Shown here: piece by piece, positions 34,601 to 43,877 of the stretch
Layout of the letters: every line of letters starts with the position of its first letter
Numbering within the stretch: position 1 is the first letter of the stretch
Assembly (NCBI RefSeq): GCF_028553725.1
Contig: NZ_CP067124.1
Span: 1,126,001-1,190,000, forward strand
Direction of reading: 5' to 3'
From: Paracoccus alcaliphilus
Lineage (GTDB): Bacteria > Pseudomonadota > Alphaproteobacteria > Rhodobacterales > Rhodobacteraceae
DNA: 64,000 nt
Notes under the pieces: generated by a model
What the model was told of the DNA's origin: nothing
The model's database searches: none
What the model saw: the letters and a program-made list of their open reading frames with translations, nothing else
Made by a program: the position numbers and the translations under genes

Positions 34601-36127
34601 ATGGACATCTTCAACAATATCGCGCTGGGTCTCAACACCGCCTTGTCGGTGTCGAACCTGTTCTATTGCTTTCTTGGCGTGTTTCTGGGCACGCTGGTCG
34701 GCGTCATTCCGGGGATCGGGGTGCTGTCGGCGATCTCGATGCTGTTTCCCCTGACCTTCTATCTGGAGCCCACGACCGCGCTGATCATGCTGGCGGGGAT
34801 CTGGTACGGGACCAGCTATGGCGGCAACACGGCCTCGATCCTGCTGAACATTCCCGGCACGCCCGCCAATGCGGTGACCTGTCTGGACGGCTACCCGATG
34901 GCGCGGCAGGGGCGCGGGGGCGTCGCGCTGCTGATGACGACGGTGGCGTCCTTCGTCGGCGGTTCCATCGGCATCGTGCTGCTGATGCTGTTCGGGCCGG
35001 TGATCGCGCGCTATGCGCTCAGCTTCGGTTCGGCAGAATATTTCGCGCTGATGGTGATGGGGCTGGTCGCGGCCTCGACCATTTCCGAGGGCTCGGCGAT
35101 CAAGGCGCTGGCGATGGTGGTGCTGGGCATCATGTTCGGCTGCGTCGGCGCCGACATCTATACCGGCACGCCGCGCTTCAACTTCGGCACGCTGGAACTG
35201 ACCGACCAGATCAGCCTGATCGCGCTGGCCATGGGCATCTTCGGCGTGTCCGAGGTGATCGCCTCGGTCCGCAACGTCCATGTCGGCGATATCGACCCGG
35301 AATCGGTCAAGTTCAAGGCGATGAAGCCGACGAAGGACGACGTGCGACGGTCGATCTTTCCGATGCTGCGCGGATCGTCCATCGGGTCTTTCTTCGGCAC
35401 GCTGCCCGGCACCGGCCCATCGGTCGCGGCCTTCATGGCCTATGCGATGGAAAAGCGCGTGGCCAAGGACCCCAAGCGCTTCGGCAAGGGCGCGATCGAG
35501 GGCATCATGGCCCCCGAATCCGCCAACAATTCGGCCGACCAGACCAGCTTCATCCCGACGCTTTCGTTGGGCATCCCGGGCAGTCCGACGATGGCGCTGA
35601 TGCTGGGTGCGCTGATGATCCACGGCATCGCGCCCGGCCCCAGCCTTGTGAACGACCAGCCGGCGCTGTTCTGGGGCCTGATCATGTCCTTCTGGATCGG
35701 CAACCTGCTGCTGGTGCTGCTGAACGTGCCGCTGATCGGGGTCTGGGTGCGGCTGCTGATGATCCCCTATCACCTGCTGTTCCCGGCGGTGCTGATGTTC
35801 ATCTGCATCGGGACCTATTCGGTCAACATGTCCAGTTTCGAGGTCTGGCTGGTCGTTTTCTTCGGCTTTCTGGGCTATCTGATGCGGATCCTCGACTGGC
35901 CTGCGGCCCCCTTGCTGCTTGGCTTCGTGCTTGGCCCGCTGATGGAGGAACATTTCCGCCGCGCATTGCTGCTGTCGCGGGGCGATTTCATGACCTTCAT
36001 CGACAGACCCATCAGCGCCACCGTCATGGGCATCACGGCGCTGCTGCTGATCTGGGGCATCTGGTCCGCCCTGAAAGAGCGTAAACGCTCGCGCCTGATG
36101 GAGATGCTGGAATCCGATCAGCCCTGA
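34601..36127 (+). CDS. tctA: TTT transporter large membrane subunit TctA
   Basis: Permease of the tripartite tricarboxylate transporter, 508 residues, about 12 membrane segments. Family signatures are LVGVIPGIGVLSAISMLFP, WYGTSYGGNTASILLNIPGT and, in the repeat, GSFFGTLPGTGPSVAAFMAY with LSLGIPGSPTMALMLGAL. The duplicated Gly-Pro-rich loops form the transport core. Ribosome site GAGGAACCGGGG upstream. After the stop a GC stem (CCCCGCC/GGCGGGG, about 36136-36156) may end the transcript, but lacks a T run. Confidence 0.94.
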   Translation: MDIFNNIALGLNTALSVSNLFYCFLGVFLGTLVGVIPGIGVLSAISMLFPLTFYLEPTTALIMLAGIWYGTSYGGNTASILLNIPGTPANAVTCLDGYPMARQGRGGVALLMTTVASFVGGSIGIVLLMLFGPVIARYALSFGSAEYFALMVMGLVAASTISEGSAIKALAMVVLGIMFGCVGADIYTGTPRFNFGTLELTDQISLIALAMGIFGVSEVIASVRNVHVGDIDPESVKFKAMKPTKDDVRRSIFPMLRGSSIGSFFGTLPGTGPSVAAFMAYAMEKRVAKDPKRFGKGAIEGIMAPESANNSADQTSFIPTLSLGIPGSPTMALMLGALMIHGIAPGPSLVNDQPALFWGLIMSFWIGNLLLVLLNVPLIGVWVRLLMIPYHLLFPAVLMFICIGTYSVNMSSFEVWLVVFFGFLGYLMRILDWPAAPLLLGFVLGPLMEEHFRRALLLSRGDFMTFIDRPISATVMGITALLLIWGIWSALKERKRSRLMEMLESDQP

Positions 36128-36186
36128 TCCCACACCCGCCCCGCCGGTAAAGGCGGGGTGGGCTGTATCCGCCGGATTTCTGTGCC

Positions 36187-37179
36187 ATGAACGCCCCAGA
36201 CGACGGAAATGGGGCGGAAATGACAAAGGCAACGCTGGAGCGGTATCAGGTCTGGCTCTATCTGCCCGCCATTCTGACCGGTCTGGCGCTGGGTGCGGTC
36301 CGGCCCGAGATCGCGCCCGTGCTGGAAAGCCTGCTGTGGCCCGCGCTGGCGCTGCTGCTCTATGCCACTTTCGCGCAGATCCGGCTGGCGCATCTGCCCG
36401 CCGCCTTCCGGGATCTGCGTTTCGTACTGGCGGCGCTGGTGGGCAATTTCGCGCTGCTGCCGCTGCTGGTCTGGCTGATCGTCAGCCTTGTTCCTGCCGA
36501 TCCGGCAGTGCGGCTGGGTCTGCTTCTGGTGCTGCTGGTGCCCTGCACCGACTGGTTTCTGACCTTCACCCATCAGGGCGGCGGCGATCTGCGCAGGGCC
36601 ATCGCGATCACGCCCGCGCTGCTGGTGGCGCAGATGCTGCTGCTGCCACTCTATCTGCGGCTGTTCATGGGGCCCGAATTCGTCACCCTGATCTCGGCGC
36701 AGCGGATGCTGGTGGTGTTTGGCATCGTCATCATTCTGCCCCTGATCGCCGCCTTCGCAACCGAGAGATGGGCAGGCGGAAACCCCACCCGCATCGCCGC
36801 GGTCGAGAGGCTTGGCTGGACACCCGTGCCCCTGCTGGCGGCGGTGTTGTTCATGATCGCGGCGTCGCAGGCAGAGGCCGTACGGGGCGCGATGCCGCTT
36901 CTGTCGCCGGTTCTGCTGGCCTGCATCGCCTTTCTGATCGGTGCGGTTTTGTGCGGGCTGGCGATCAGCCGGGTGCTGAACCTGCCGGCAGGACAGGCCC
37001 GGGTACTGGTCTTTACCCTGACCACCCGCAATTCCTTCGTCGTGCTGCCTTTCGCGTTGGCACTGCCCGCAGGATGGGAGATGACCCCGATCGTCATCGT
37101 GTTCCAGTCGCTGGTCGAGTTATTCGCGATGCTGGTCCTGCTGTGGCTGGTGCCCCGCCACCTGCTGCCCGCGCGGTAA
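36187..37179 (+). CDS. ArsB/bile-acid-symporter-like membrane transporter
   Basis: Membrane protein of 330 residues with about 10 hydrophobic segments, of the BASS/ACR3-like 'arsenic resistance protein' group: LYLPAILTGLALGAVRPEIA, LVPCTDWFLTFTHQGGGDLR (Cys in a conserved PCTDW loop) and LTTRNSFVVLPFALAL. Proteins of this type are often called arsenite exporters, but no arsR or arsC is nearby, so the substrate is open. ATG at 36220 (MTKATLERY) is an alternative start. It is the last intact gene before the second IS island. Confidence 0.75.
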   Translation: MNAPDDGNGAEMTKATLERYQVWLYLPAILTGLALGAVRPEIAPVLESLLWPALALLLYATFAQIRLAHLPAAFRDLRFVLAALVGNFALLPLLVWLIVSLVPADPAVRLGLLLVLLVPCTDWFLTFTHQGGGDLRRAIAITPALLVAQMLLLPLYLRLFMGPEFVTLISAQRMLVVFGIVIILPLIAAFATERWAGGNPTRIAAVERLGWTPVPLLAAVLFMIAASQAEAVRGAMPLLSPVLLACIAFLIGAVLCGLAISRVLNLPAGQARVLVFTLTTRNSFVVLPFALALPAGWEMTPIVIVFQSLVELFAMLVLLWLVPRHLLPAR

Positions 37180-37184
37180 CCCGT

Positions 37185-37430
37185 TCACGCGCCCCGAGTT
37201 CCTCCCTCCCGACCCCGACCGCTTCTGCGGCGGAGGTCGCGCATGCGAACAACGGCGGCGCGATAAAGTGCGGCATTGGCCTGTCGGTTCCTGCCGCGCT
37301 TCAGCCGCACGCGGATTGTCTTGCCACCCGAGACCGGGTGCGAGCAGACGCCGCACAATTTGGCAAGCACCGCTTCGTATCGGATCCGCTCGGAATTGCC
37401 GCAGACGAGGATCGGCATCTCCGCCACGGT
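37185..37430 (-). pseudogene. IS110-family transposase, C-terminal fragment
   Basis: Minus-strand frame with VLAKLCGVCSHPVSGGKTIR and VRLKRGRNRQANAALYRAAVVRMR, the Transposase_20 region of IS110-type transposases (about 37239-37418). Nothing of the N-terminal catalytic domain is present. The fragment points opposite to its neighbours. Confidence 0.75.
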
Positions 37431-37596
37431 CAAGGTAGAGATACCGTGCGAATGCATCCGTCCGGATCCTGGCCTCTGACCAGCGTTCCAATTCCTGCCC
37501 TTGGGTTTCCCTTGCAGGGCGGGCCAACGGCACGCAACCTGGCCTTCTGCGAGTTTCTCTGACACCCAGATAGGATAGTCACCAAAGACCTTCAGA

Positions 37597-38077
37597 TTGC
37601 AGATGACGAGGCGGAAGTTAAACCGCGAGTTCACAATCCAAGCTGTCAGGCGGACGACCAAGCGGAGCGTCGCGGTGGCACAAGTTGCCCGGGACCCGGA
37701 TGATGCCGAGAGCGTATTGCGCCGCTGGATGCGCGTATTGACGGCAGCCCCAGCGGCGATTCCCGGCATTGGGCAGATGCGGGTCGGCTTGGCCGAAATT
37801 GCATTCCTGAAGAAAGACCGGGCGCAGTGAGGCGATATGTGGTTCGCCTTAACGCTACGCTGGACTTTGATACGCTGATGATGGCCGTCGGGCGTCGCAA
37901 GGCTGATGCCCTGCTGTATCATTTGGAGCAGGGTGTGCCGTACAACACTGAGCAGTCTCAGCGCCTTCTGATCGGCAACGGCATCGCCTGCTCCATGAGC
38001 CGGGCCGACAATGACTGTGACAATTCCACAATGGAGAGCTTTTTACTGACGCTGAAGACCGAACGGACCGTCTGGAC
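37597..38077 (+). pseudogene. IS3-family transposase remnant (orfA plus 3' part of orfB)
   Basis: OrfA-like part: MTRRKLNREFTIQAVRRTTK, VAVAQVARDPDDAESVLRRW, the HTH of IS3 OrfA, ending about 37830. OrfB follows directly at its C-terminal third, ADALLYHLEQGVPYNTEQSQ, SMSRADNDCDNSTMESFLLT, LKTERT; the N-terminal two thirds are missing. At about 38077 the IS3 sequence stops inside LKTERT and IS481 sequence begins. Confidence 0.8.
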
Positions 38078-38317
38078 GAACGGACAGGTGGAGCGGATGA
38101 ACCGGACCATCAAAGAGACCACCGTCAAACGCTTCCACTACGACGATCGCGACCAGTTGCGTCGGCACCTTCAGGACTTCATAGAAACGTACAACCTTGG
38201 ACGAAGACTGAAGACCCTCAAGGGCCTGACACCATGCGAGTTCATCTGTAAACAGCGGACTTCAGAGCCGGATCGATTCATCATCGATCCAATCCATCAA
38301 AGGCCGGGACGGAACAT
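38078..38317 (+). pseudogene. IS481-family transposase, C-terminal fragment
   Basis: TNGQVERMNRTIKETTVKRF, HYDDRDQLRRHLQDFIETYN and LKTLKGLTPCEFICKQRTSE with EPDRFIIDPIHQ are the C-terminal end of an IS481-type integrase-like transposase. It continues in frame from the IS3 remnant, giving an unbroken chimeric frame (37827-38558), but the catalytic core is absent. Confidence 0.8.
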
Positions 38318-38512
38318 CTGGATGATGCCCGCCTCAAGATCGCGCTCTGGCGCCACGACTGCAACCCCGTTTGACCTCACTCCACGCTTGCCAACCTCGC
38401 GCCGTTCGAACCGCGTTGGCCCGTTGCGCTGTCTGAAGGTGCCACTTCCGGCGTGTTCGACCAAAACCGGACCGCAGATTACCAATCTCATGCCCGCAGA
38501 CTCTTGTTATGA
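38318..38512 (+). pseudogene. IS3-family orfB C-terminal fragment with nonsense codon
   Basis: In a different frame from the preceding fragment: LDDARLKIALWRHDCNPV, TGA at 38372-38374, PHSTLANLAPFEPRWPVALS, ending at TGA 38510-38512. The family has an Arg codon at the stop position (VRPHS), so CGA to TGA is the likely change. It is the fourth transposase scrap in 1.3 kb. Confidence 0.7.
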
Positions 38513-38554
38513 CCGATGGACACACGGGAAAGGGCCAGTCATGGAGGCATGGCC

Positions 38555-39700
38555 TTAGAAAAGTCTTAGCTGCGTTTCGTTTTCGTCCGGGCTGTGATCG
38601 AAGCCGGAAAGAGTGATCCCCAGCAGGCGCGCGCCTCGCGGGTCGGGCAGAACGCTGGCCGCGAGGTCCTGGGCAAGCGCCAGCATTTCGGTCTCGTTTT
38701 CGACGGCGTGAGGTAACGTGCGCGCGCGGGTGATCTGCTTGAAATCCGAAAATTTTACCTTGACGGTCACCGTCCGGCCCTGAAGCTTGTGCCGGCTGAC
38801 ATGCCGCCAGACCTTATCAGCCAGCGGAACAAGGGCGTCACAGGCCTCTGCCAGCGTTTTCAGGTCGGTGGAATAGGTGTTCTCGGCCCCGACCGATTTG
38901 CGGATCCGGTCCGGCCGCACCTGCCGGTGGTCGATCCCGCGCGAGATGTTCCAGTAATACTGCCCCGATTTGCCGAAACGGCGGATCAGGAAATCCAGAG
39001 CCTGCGCGCGCAGATCGGCGCCGGTCATGATGCCCATCGCGTTCATCTTGCGCGCCGTGGCCGGGCCGATGCCGTGGAATTTGCCCACCGGCAGGTCCAG
39101 CACGAAATCGGGGCCGCGTTCGGGGGTGATGACGCACAGCCCGTCCGGCTTGTTCTGGTCCGAGGCCAGCTTGGCCAGAAACTTGTTGTAACTGACGCCG
39201 GCGCTGGCCGTCAGGCGGGTGGTCTGATGGATACGGGCGCGGATCTCGCGGGCGACCTGTGTCGCGGTCTGGCCGGGCCAAAGGTGGTCGGTCACGTCCA
39301 GATAGGCCTCATCCAGCGACAGCGGCTCGACCAGCGGGGTGTAATCGGTGAAGATGTCGCGGATCTGGGTGCTGACGGCGCGATAAACGTCAAAGCGGTG
39401 ATGCACGAAGATCAGGTCAGGACACAGCCGCGACGCCGTGACCGAGGGCATGGCCGAGCGGACCCCGAAGGCCCGCGCCTCATAGCTGGCCGCCGCCACT
39501 ACGCCACGCAGCGACGACCCGCCCACCGCCACCGGCTTGCCGCGCAGTTCGGGATTGTCGCGCTGCTCGACCGAGGCATAGAACGCGTCCATATCGACAT
39601 GGATTATCTTGCGGATCTGGGGGTCGGACGGCGTTGCCCCTGCGTCATGGACGCTGTCGCCTTCGGTTGCCGGATCGCCGCCTTGATAGTTGTGTCCCAT
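38555..39700 (-). CDS. dinB: DNA polymerase IV (DinB)
   Basis: Y-family translesion polymerase, 381 residues. Catalytic acids are in KIIHVDMDAFYASVEQRDNP and SLDEAYLDVT; GIGPATARKMNAMGI is the helix-hairpin-helix. The C-terminus ends QLRLF, the beta-clamp binding peptide. An N-terminal tail of about 30 polar residues precedes the core. No lexA or SOS box was identified upstream. The 3' end lies about 40 bp from the IS graveyard. Confidence 0.95.
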   Translation of the reverse strand: MGHNYQGGDPATEGDSVHDAGATPSDPQIRKIIHVDMDAFYASVEQRDNPELRGKPVAVGGSSLRGVVAAASYEARAFGVRSAMPSVTASRLCPDLIFVHHRFDVYRAVSTQIRDIFTDYTPLVEPLSLDEAYLDVTDHLWPGQTATQVAREIRARIHQTTRLTASAGVSYNKFLAKLASDQNKPDGLCVITPERGPDFVLDLPVGKFHGIGPATARKMNAMGIMTGADLRAQALDFLIRRFGKSGQYYWNISRGIDHRQVRPDRIRKSVGAENTYSTDLKTLAEACDALVPLADKVWRHVSRHKLQGRTVTVKVKFSDFKQITRARTLPHAVENETEMLALAQDLAASVLPDPRGARLLGITLSGFDHSPDENETQLRLF

Positions 39701-39832
39701 GTCTCGATTCGCCCCCGGTGGAACAAATGGTAAACGAGCATCCTCCGCGACGCCAACCCTAAGGCAGTTCCATTTCGCATTGAAGCCGGGCGGCAGATGG
39801 AGAGGTCAGCGAGTGATGCGCCGTCGCTTTCG

Positions 39833-39856
39833 GGATATTTGTACACCAGAGATGGG
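39833..39856 (+). repeat. Dispersed repeat motif, copy 3 (dinB-tsaC gap)
   Basis: GGATATTT, GTA, CACCAGAGATGGG, one mismatch to copies 1 and 2 outside the variable bases. No GC hairpin of the CCGGGGGC type precedes it here, so the 3' motif can occur alone. Confidence 0.6.
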
Positions 39857-39871
39857 ATCAGGCGCGGGAGA

Positions 39872-40822
39872 TCATTCGCGCGGCGCGGCGGCGCGGCGCA
39901 GGCGGTCGTTGATGGCGGCGCCCAAGCCGTGGTCGGGGATCGGGGCGACGGCGATCGGGCGGTTTTCAGAATCGGCGCGGTGCAGGATGTCGAAGAGGCG
40001 GGCGGCGGCTTCGGTCAGGTCGCCTGTCGGGGACAGGCTGAAGGGGCCGTCATTGCCGAAGGTGATATGGGTTTCATCCGGTCCGGGGTCGGTGGCGTTC
40101 ATCCGCAGGCGGGCCCGGGGGGCGTAATGGCTGAGAAGCTGGCCGGGCGCGCTGGGTTGATCGGGCCGGTGATCCGGGGTTGCAAGGGCGCGCGACAGGG
40201 CCGTCTGGATATCCTCGGCCGGGATGCCGCCGGGGCGCAGCAGGCAGGGGGTGCTGTCCTGCCAGCCGATGATGGTCGATTCGACGCCGACCGGGCAGGG
40301 GCCGGCATCCAGCACCGCAGCGATCCGGCCATCCAGACCGCCATCGGGGTTCAGGACATGGTCGGCGCTGGTCGGGCTGATCCGGCCCGAGCGGTTGGCC
40401 GAGGGTGCCGCCAGCGGTCCGCCGAAGATGCGCAAAAGCGCGCGGGCCACCGGATGGGCGGGCACCCGGACCGCGATGCTGTCCAGCCCCGCCGTGACCA
40501 GCGAGGCGATGCCCGCGCCTTCGCGCAGCGGCAGCACCATGGTCAGCGCGCCGGGCCAGAACCGTTCGGCCAGGATCCGCGCCTGTGGGGACAGGGTGGC
40601 GATGGCTTGGGCGGCGTCGGCGTCGGGCAGGTGCACGATCAGCGGATTGAAGGCAGGGCGGCCCTTGGCGGCATAGATCCCGGCGACCGCCCGGGGGTTG
40701 CGCGCATCACCGGCAAGGCCATAGACGGTTTCGGTCGGGATGGCGATCAGTTCGCCCGCGGACAGCAGGTCGGCGGCGCGGGTTAGGCCACGGCGGTCGG
40801 GTGTCAGTCGTTCGGTCTGCAT
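39872..40822 (-). CDS. L-threonylcarbamoyladenylate synthase (TsaC/Sua5)
   Basis: Makes threonylcarbamoyl-AMP for the universal t6A37 tRNA modification. It has 316 residues, the long Sua5 type: YrdC domain with IPTETVYGLAGDARNP, YAAKGRPAFNPLIVHL, RFWPGALTMVLP and PLAAPSANRSGRISPT, plus a C-terminal Sua5 domain after SAPGQLLSHYAPRARLRM. The start MQTERLTPD is chosen by family alignment; the frame stays open 51 codons further up. Divergent from the acyl-CoA dehydrogenase gene. Confidence 0.92.
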   Translation of the reverse strand: MQTERLTPDRRGLTRAADLLSAGELIAIPTETVYGLAGDARNPRAVAGIYAAKGRPAFNPLIVHLPDADAAQAIATLSPQARILAERFWPGALTMVLPLREGAGIASLVTAGLDSIAVRVPAHPVARALLRIFGGPLAAPSANRSGRISPTSADHVLNPDGGLDGRIAAVLDAGPCPVGVESTIIGWQDSTPCLLRPGGIPAEDIQTALSRALATPDHRPDQPSAPGQLLSHYAPRARLRMNATDPGPDETHITFGNDGPFSLSPTGDLTEAAARLFDILHRADSENRPIAVAPIPDHGLGAAINDRLRRAAAPRE

Positions 40823-40937
40823 TCGTGACGCCGGGTCCTGGGTTGTGGGAATGCCGCATCCTCCTACACTGGAGGCCGGATCAGTTTGATAGTGTCGCGC
40901 GCGTCGATTGCCAAGCGTGCGTCCGGGAGAGAGACAG

Positions 40938-42635
40938 ATGAGCTTCAAGGCGCCGGTCGGGCAGATCGAATTCATTCTTGGCCATATCGTGCCCTTCGCA
41001 GAGGTTGCCGCGACCGATCTTTATGGCGAGGCCACGCCCGAGACCGCCAGCGCCATCCTGACCGAGGCGGGCAAGCTGGCCTCGAACGTGCTGGCACCGC
41101 TGAACGCGAATGGCGATCACACGCCCGCGCGGCTGGAAAACGGACGGGTGCGGTCGTCTCCGGGCTATGCCGAGGGGTTCCGGGCGATTGCCGAGGGTGG
41201 CTGGATCGGGCTGGCGGCGAATCCCGAACATGGCGGCATGGGTCTGCCGCAGGCGCTGAACATGGCCGTGTCCGAGATGATGGCGGGCGCCTGTCTGGCG
41301 CTGCAACTGAATCCGCTGCTGACGCAGGGTCAGATCGAGGCGCTGGAGCATCATGCCAGCGACGAGCTGAAGGCGCTGTATCTGCCCAGGCTGATCGCGG
41401 GTGAATGGTCGGGCACGATGAACCTGACCGAGCCGGGCGCGGGCAGCGATGTCGGCGCACTGGTCAGCAAGGCCGAGCCCAATGGCGACGGGACCTATGC
41501 CGTCAGCGGGCAGAAGATCTTCATCACCTGGGGCGACAGCGACGTGACCGAAAACGTCTGCCATCTGGTGCTGGCGCGCTTGCCGGACGGGGCGAAGGGC
41601 ACCCGTGGCATCAGCCTGTTCATGGTGCCGAAACTCATCCCCGATGCGGATGGTCGGCCCGGTGTTGCCAACAGTCTGAAGGTCGTCAGCCTTGAGGAAA
41701 AGCTGGGCATTCATGGCAGCCCGACCTGCGTTCTCAGCTTTGAGGGCGCGACCGGCTGGCTGGTGGGCGAGGAGCACAAGGGCATGGCCGCCATGTTCAC
41801 CATGATGAACTGCGCCCGGCTGGGGGTCGGCATGCAGGGCGTCGGCGTGGCCGAGGCGGCGTTGCAGAAGGCGGTGGACTATGCGACCGAGCGTCAGCAG
41901 ATGGGGCCGATCATCCGCCATCCTGATGTGCGCCGGATGCTGGCCTGCGCGCGGGCCGAGATCTTTGCCGCCCGCGCCATCGGTCTGGCTTGCGCCACCG
42001 CCATCGACCTGTCGCGGGCGACGGGTGACGCCCATCACGCCGCCCGCGCCGCCTTTCTGACGCCGATCGCCAAGGCTTACGGCACCGATACGGGCTGCCG
42101 CGTGGCCGATATGGCGGTGCAGGTTCATGGCGGCATGGGCTATGTCGAGGAAACCGGCGCCGCGCAATATCTGCGTGATGTCCGCATCACCCCGATCTAT
42201 GAGGGCACGAACGGCATTCAGGCGATGGATCTGGTCGGGCGCAAGCTGGCCGATGGCGGCGAGGCCGCGATGCGCCTGCTGGACGAGGTTCTGGACGGGG
42301 CCAAGACCGCTCAGGCCGATCATGGAGAACTGGCCAATCATGTCTGGCAGGCCGCCGAGACCCTGCGCGAGGCCACACAGACCCTGCTGGAGCGTGACCA
42401 GCAGCAGCGTTTCGCCGGGGCGGTGCCCTATCTGACTGCCTTTGCCCGTGTGCTGGGGGCGCATTTCCACCTGCGCGCGGCGCGGGTCGGGGGGACGGAT
42501 CATGTCGCGCTGGCGCGGATCCACATCACCCGCGTCCTGCCGCATTACGCAGGCGATCTGGCCGAGGCGCTGGCCGAGGCCGGCGATCTGGAGGCGCTGT
42601 CCGATTCGGTCATGGCCGGGGAATTCGGCGCGTGA
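40938..42635 (+). CDS. Acyl-CoA dehydrogenase, large form (FadE/DmdC-like)
   Basis: FAD-dependent acyl-CoA dehydrogenase, 565 residues with the extra C-terminal domain of the DmdC/FadE5 type. Visible are LSFEGATGWLVGEEHKGM, MNLTEPGAGSDVGAL, FITWGDSD and the segment QVHGGMGYVEETGAAQYLRD with the likely catalytic Glu in PIYEGTNGIQAMDLVGRKL. It may act on fatty acyl-CoA or methylmercaptopropionyl-CoA; sequence alone does not decide. GGGAGAGAG precedes the start. GTGA overlap with the MBL gene. Confidence 0.88.
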   Translation: MSFKAPVGQIEFILGHIVPFAEVAATDLYGEATPETASAILTEAGKLASNVLAPLNANGDHTPARLENGRVRSSPGYAEGFRAIAEGGWIGLAANPEHGGMGLPQALNMAVSEMMAGACLALQLNPLLTQGQIEALEHHASDELKALYLPRLIAGEWSGTMNLTEPGAGSDVGALVSKAEPNGDGTYAVSGQKIFITWGDSDVTENVCHLVLARLPDGAKGTRGISLFMVPKLIPDADGRPGVANSLKVVSLEEKLGIHGSPTCVLSFEGATGWLVGEEHKGMAAMFTMMNCARLGVGMQGVGVAEAALQKAVDYATERQQMGPIIRHPDVRRMLACARAEIFAARAIGLACATAIDLSRATGDAHHAARAAFLTPIAKAYGTDTGCRVADMAVQVHGGMGYVEETGAAQYLRDVRITPIYEGTNGIQAMDLVGRKLADGGEAAMRLLDEVLDGAKTAQADHGELANHVWQAAETLREATQTLLERDQQQRFAGAVPYLTAFARVLGAHFHLRAARVGGTDHVALARIHITRVLPHYAGDLAEALAEAGDLEALSDSVMAGEFGA

Positions 42636-43654
42636 TCGTCACCCCGTTCGAGACCCCGCCATCCGAGGGTGAGGCGGTCGAGGTCGCCGAGGGCGTGCTG
42701 TGGCTGCGCCTGCCGCTGCCGATGGCGCTGGATCACGTCAATGTCTATGCGCTGGACGAGGGCGACGGCTGGACCGTGGTCGATACCGGCTTTGACAGTC
42801 CGCGCGGGCGGGAAATCTGGACGGCCCTGCGTGCCGGGCCGCTGGCCGGGCGGCCGATCCGGCGGGTCATCGGCACCCATCACCACCCCGACCATATCGG
42901 CCTTGCCGGATGGCTGATGGCGGGTGACGGTGCGTCGCTGATGATGAGCCGCACCGCCTGGCTGATGGCGCGGATGCTGACCCTCGACGTGCAGGACAGG
43001 CCCTCGGATCAGGCGTTGGATTTCTGGCGCCGCGCGGGGATGCCCGCCGATCTGCTGGCACGGCGCGCGGGGGAGCGGCCGTTCAACTTTGCCGATGTCG
43101 TCCATCCGCTGCCGCCCGGATTCCAGCGCCTGACCGAGGGTGGCGAAGTCCGGTTCGGCCAGCGCCGCTGGCGCGTGGCGATGGGGCATGGCCATGCGCC
43201 ATGTCATGCGACCTTCTGGTCGCTGGATGACGATCTGGTGATCGGAGGCGACCAGCTGCTGCCCTCGATCTCGCCCAATCTGGGGGTTTACCCGACCGAA
43301 CCCGATGCCGATCCGGTGGCGGAATGGCTGGAAAGCTGCGGCAGGCTGGCCGGGTTGGCCACGCCCGCGCAACTGGTCCTGCCGGGGCACAAGCTGCCGT
43401 TCCGGGGCCTGCCCACGCGGCTGAGGCAGCTGATCGACAACCACCACGCCGCGCTGGACCGGCTGGAGCAGGAGCTGCATCAGGCACCGCGCACGGCGGT
43501 CGGCTGTTTCGACATCCTGTTCCGGCGCAGGATCGGCGATGGCGAATTCGGTCTGGCGCTGGTCGAGGCCGTCGCCCATATCAACCACCTGCGCCTGCGC
43601 GACCGGATCCGCCCTGTCGGCGAAAGGGATGGCGCAGTGCTGTGGGGGGCGTGA
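42632..43654 (+). CDS. MBL-fold metallo-hydrolase
   Basis: Protein of 340 residues, GTG start overlapping the dehydrogenase stop. The metallo-beta-lactamase motif is IGTHHHPDHIGLAGW, with later ligands in MGHGHAPCHATFW, GGDQLLP and PGHKLPFRG; a C-terminal winged region (DILFRRRIGDGEFGLALVEA) is typical of the hydroxyacylglutathione-hydrolase-like subgroup found next to acyl-CoA dehydrogenases. A thioesterase-type role in the same catabolic step is inferred. Confidence 0.85.
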   Translation: MIVTPFETPPSEGEAVEVAEGVLWLRLPLPMALDHVNVYALDEGDGWTVVDTGFDSPRGREIWTALRAGPLAGRPIRRVIGTHHHPDHIGLAGWLMAGDGASLMMSRTAWLMARMLTLDVQDRPSDQALDFWRRAGMPADLLARRAGERPFNFADVVHPLPPGFQRLTEGGEVRFGQRRWRVAMGHGHAPCHATFWSLDDDLVIGGDQLLPSISPNLGVYPTEPDADPVAEWLESCGRLAGLATPAQLVLPGHKLPFRGLPTRLRQLIDNHHAALDRLEQELHQAPRTAVGCFDILFRRRIGDGEFGLALVEAVAHINHLRLRDRIRPVGERDGAVLWGA

Positions 43655-43705
43655 CAGCGCGCGCGGATTAGGCTATCGCAGGGCAAACGCTGACAGGAGG
43701 CAGAC

Positions 43706-43858
43706 ATGGCCACGCATCACGAGATCACCGAACACAAATACGGCGAAATGGACATCACCGAACACAAGAAGACCTTTGCGGGCTTCATCAAGCTGGCGAC
43801 CTGGGTCACGGTGCTGTCGATCGTGGTGCTGATCTTCATGGCTTTGACCAACGCCTGA
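43706..43858 (+). CDS. aa3-type cytochrome c oxidase subunit IV
   Basis: Fifty-residue protein [20 protein letters not shown]... with one membrane helix (about 27-48, [16 protein letters not shown]) and a His/acid-rich N-terminal arm. It matches the fourth subunit of the Paracoccus denitrificans aa3 oxidase (HHEIT, GEMDI, TFAGFIK blocks) in length and sequence. In that organism the subunit sits in the complex without being essential. GGAGG precedes the ATG. No other oxidase gene is close by, as in other Rhodobacterales. Confidence 0.92.
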   Translation: MATHHEITEHKYGEMDITEHKKTFAGFIKLATWVTVLSIVVLIFMALTNA

Positions 43859-43877
43859 TCCGGGCCGGAACCTTTCG

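Noticed and set aside
36130..36160. Intrinsic terminator after tctA
   Set aside because: The stem CCCCGCC/GGCGGGG is clear but no U run follows, so it was only mentioned in the tctA entry.
37827..38558. A single 243-residue gene
   Set aside because: It is an accidental in-frame fusion of IS3 and IS481 fragments with a non-homologous tail read out of frame through a third IS scrap.
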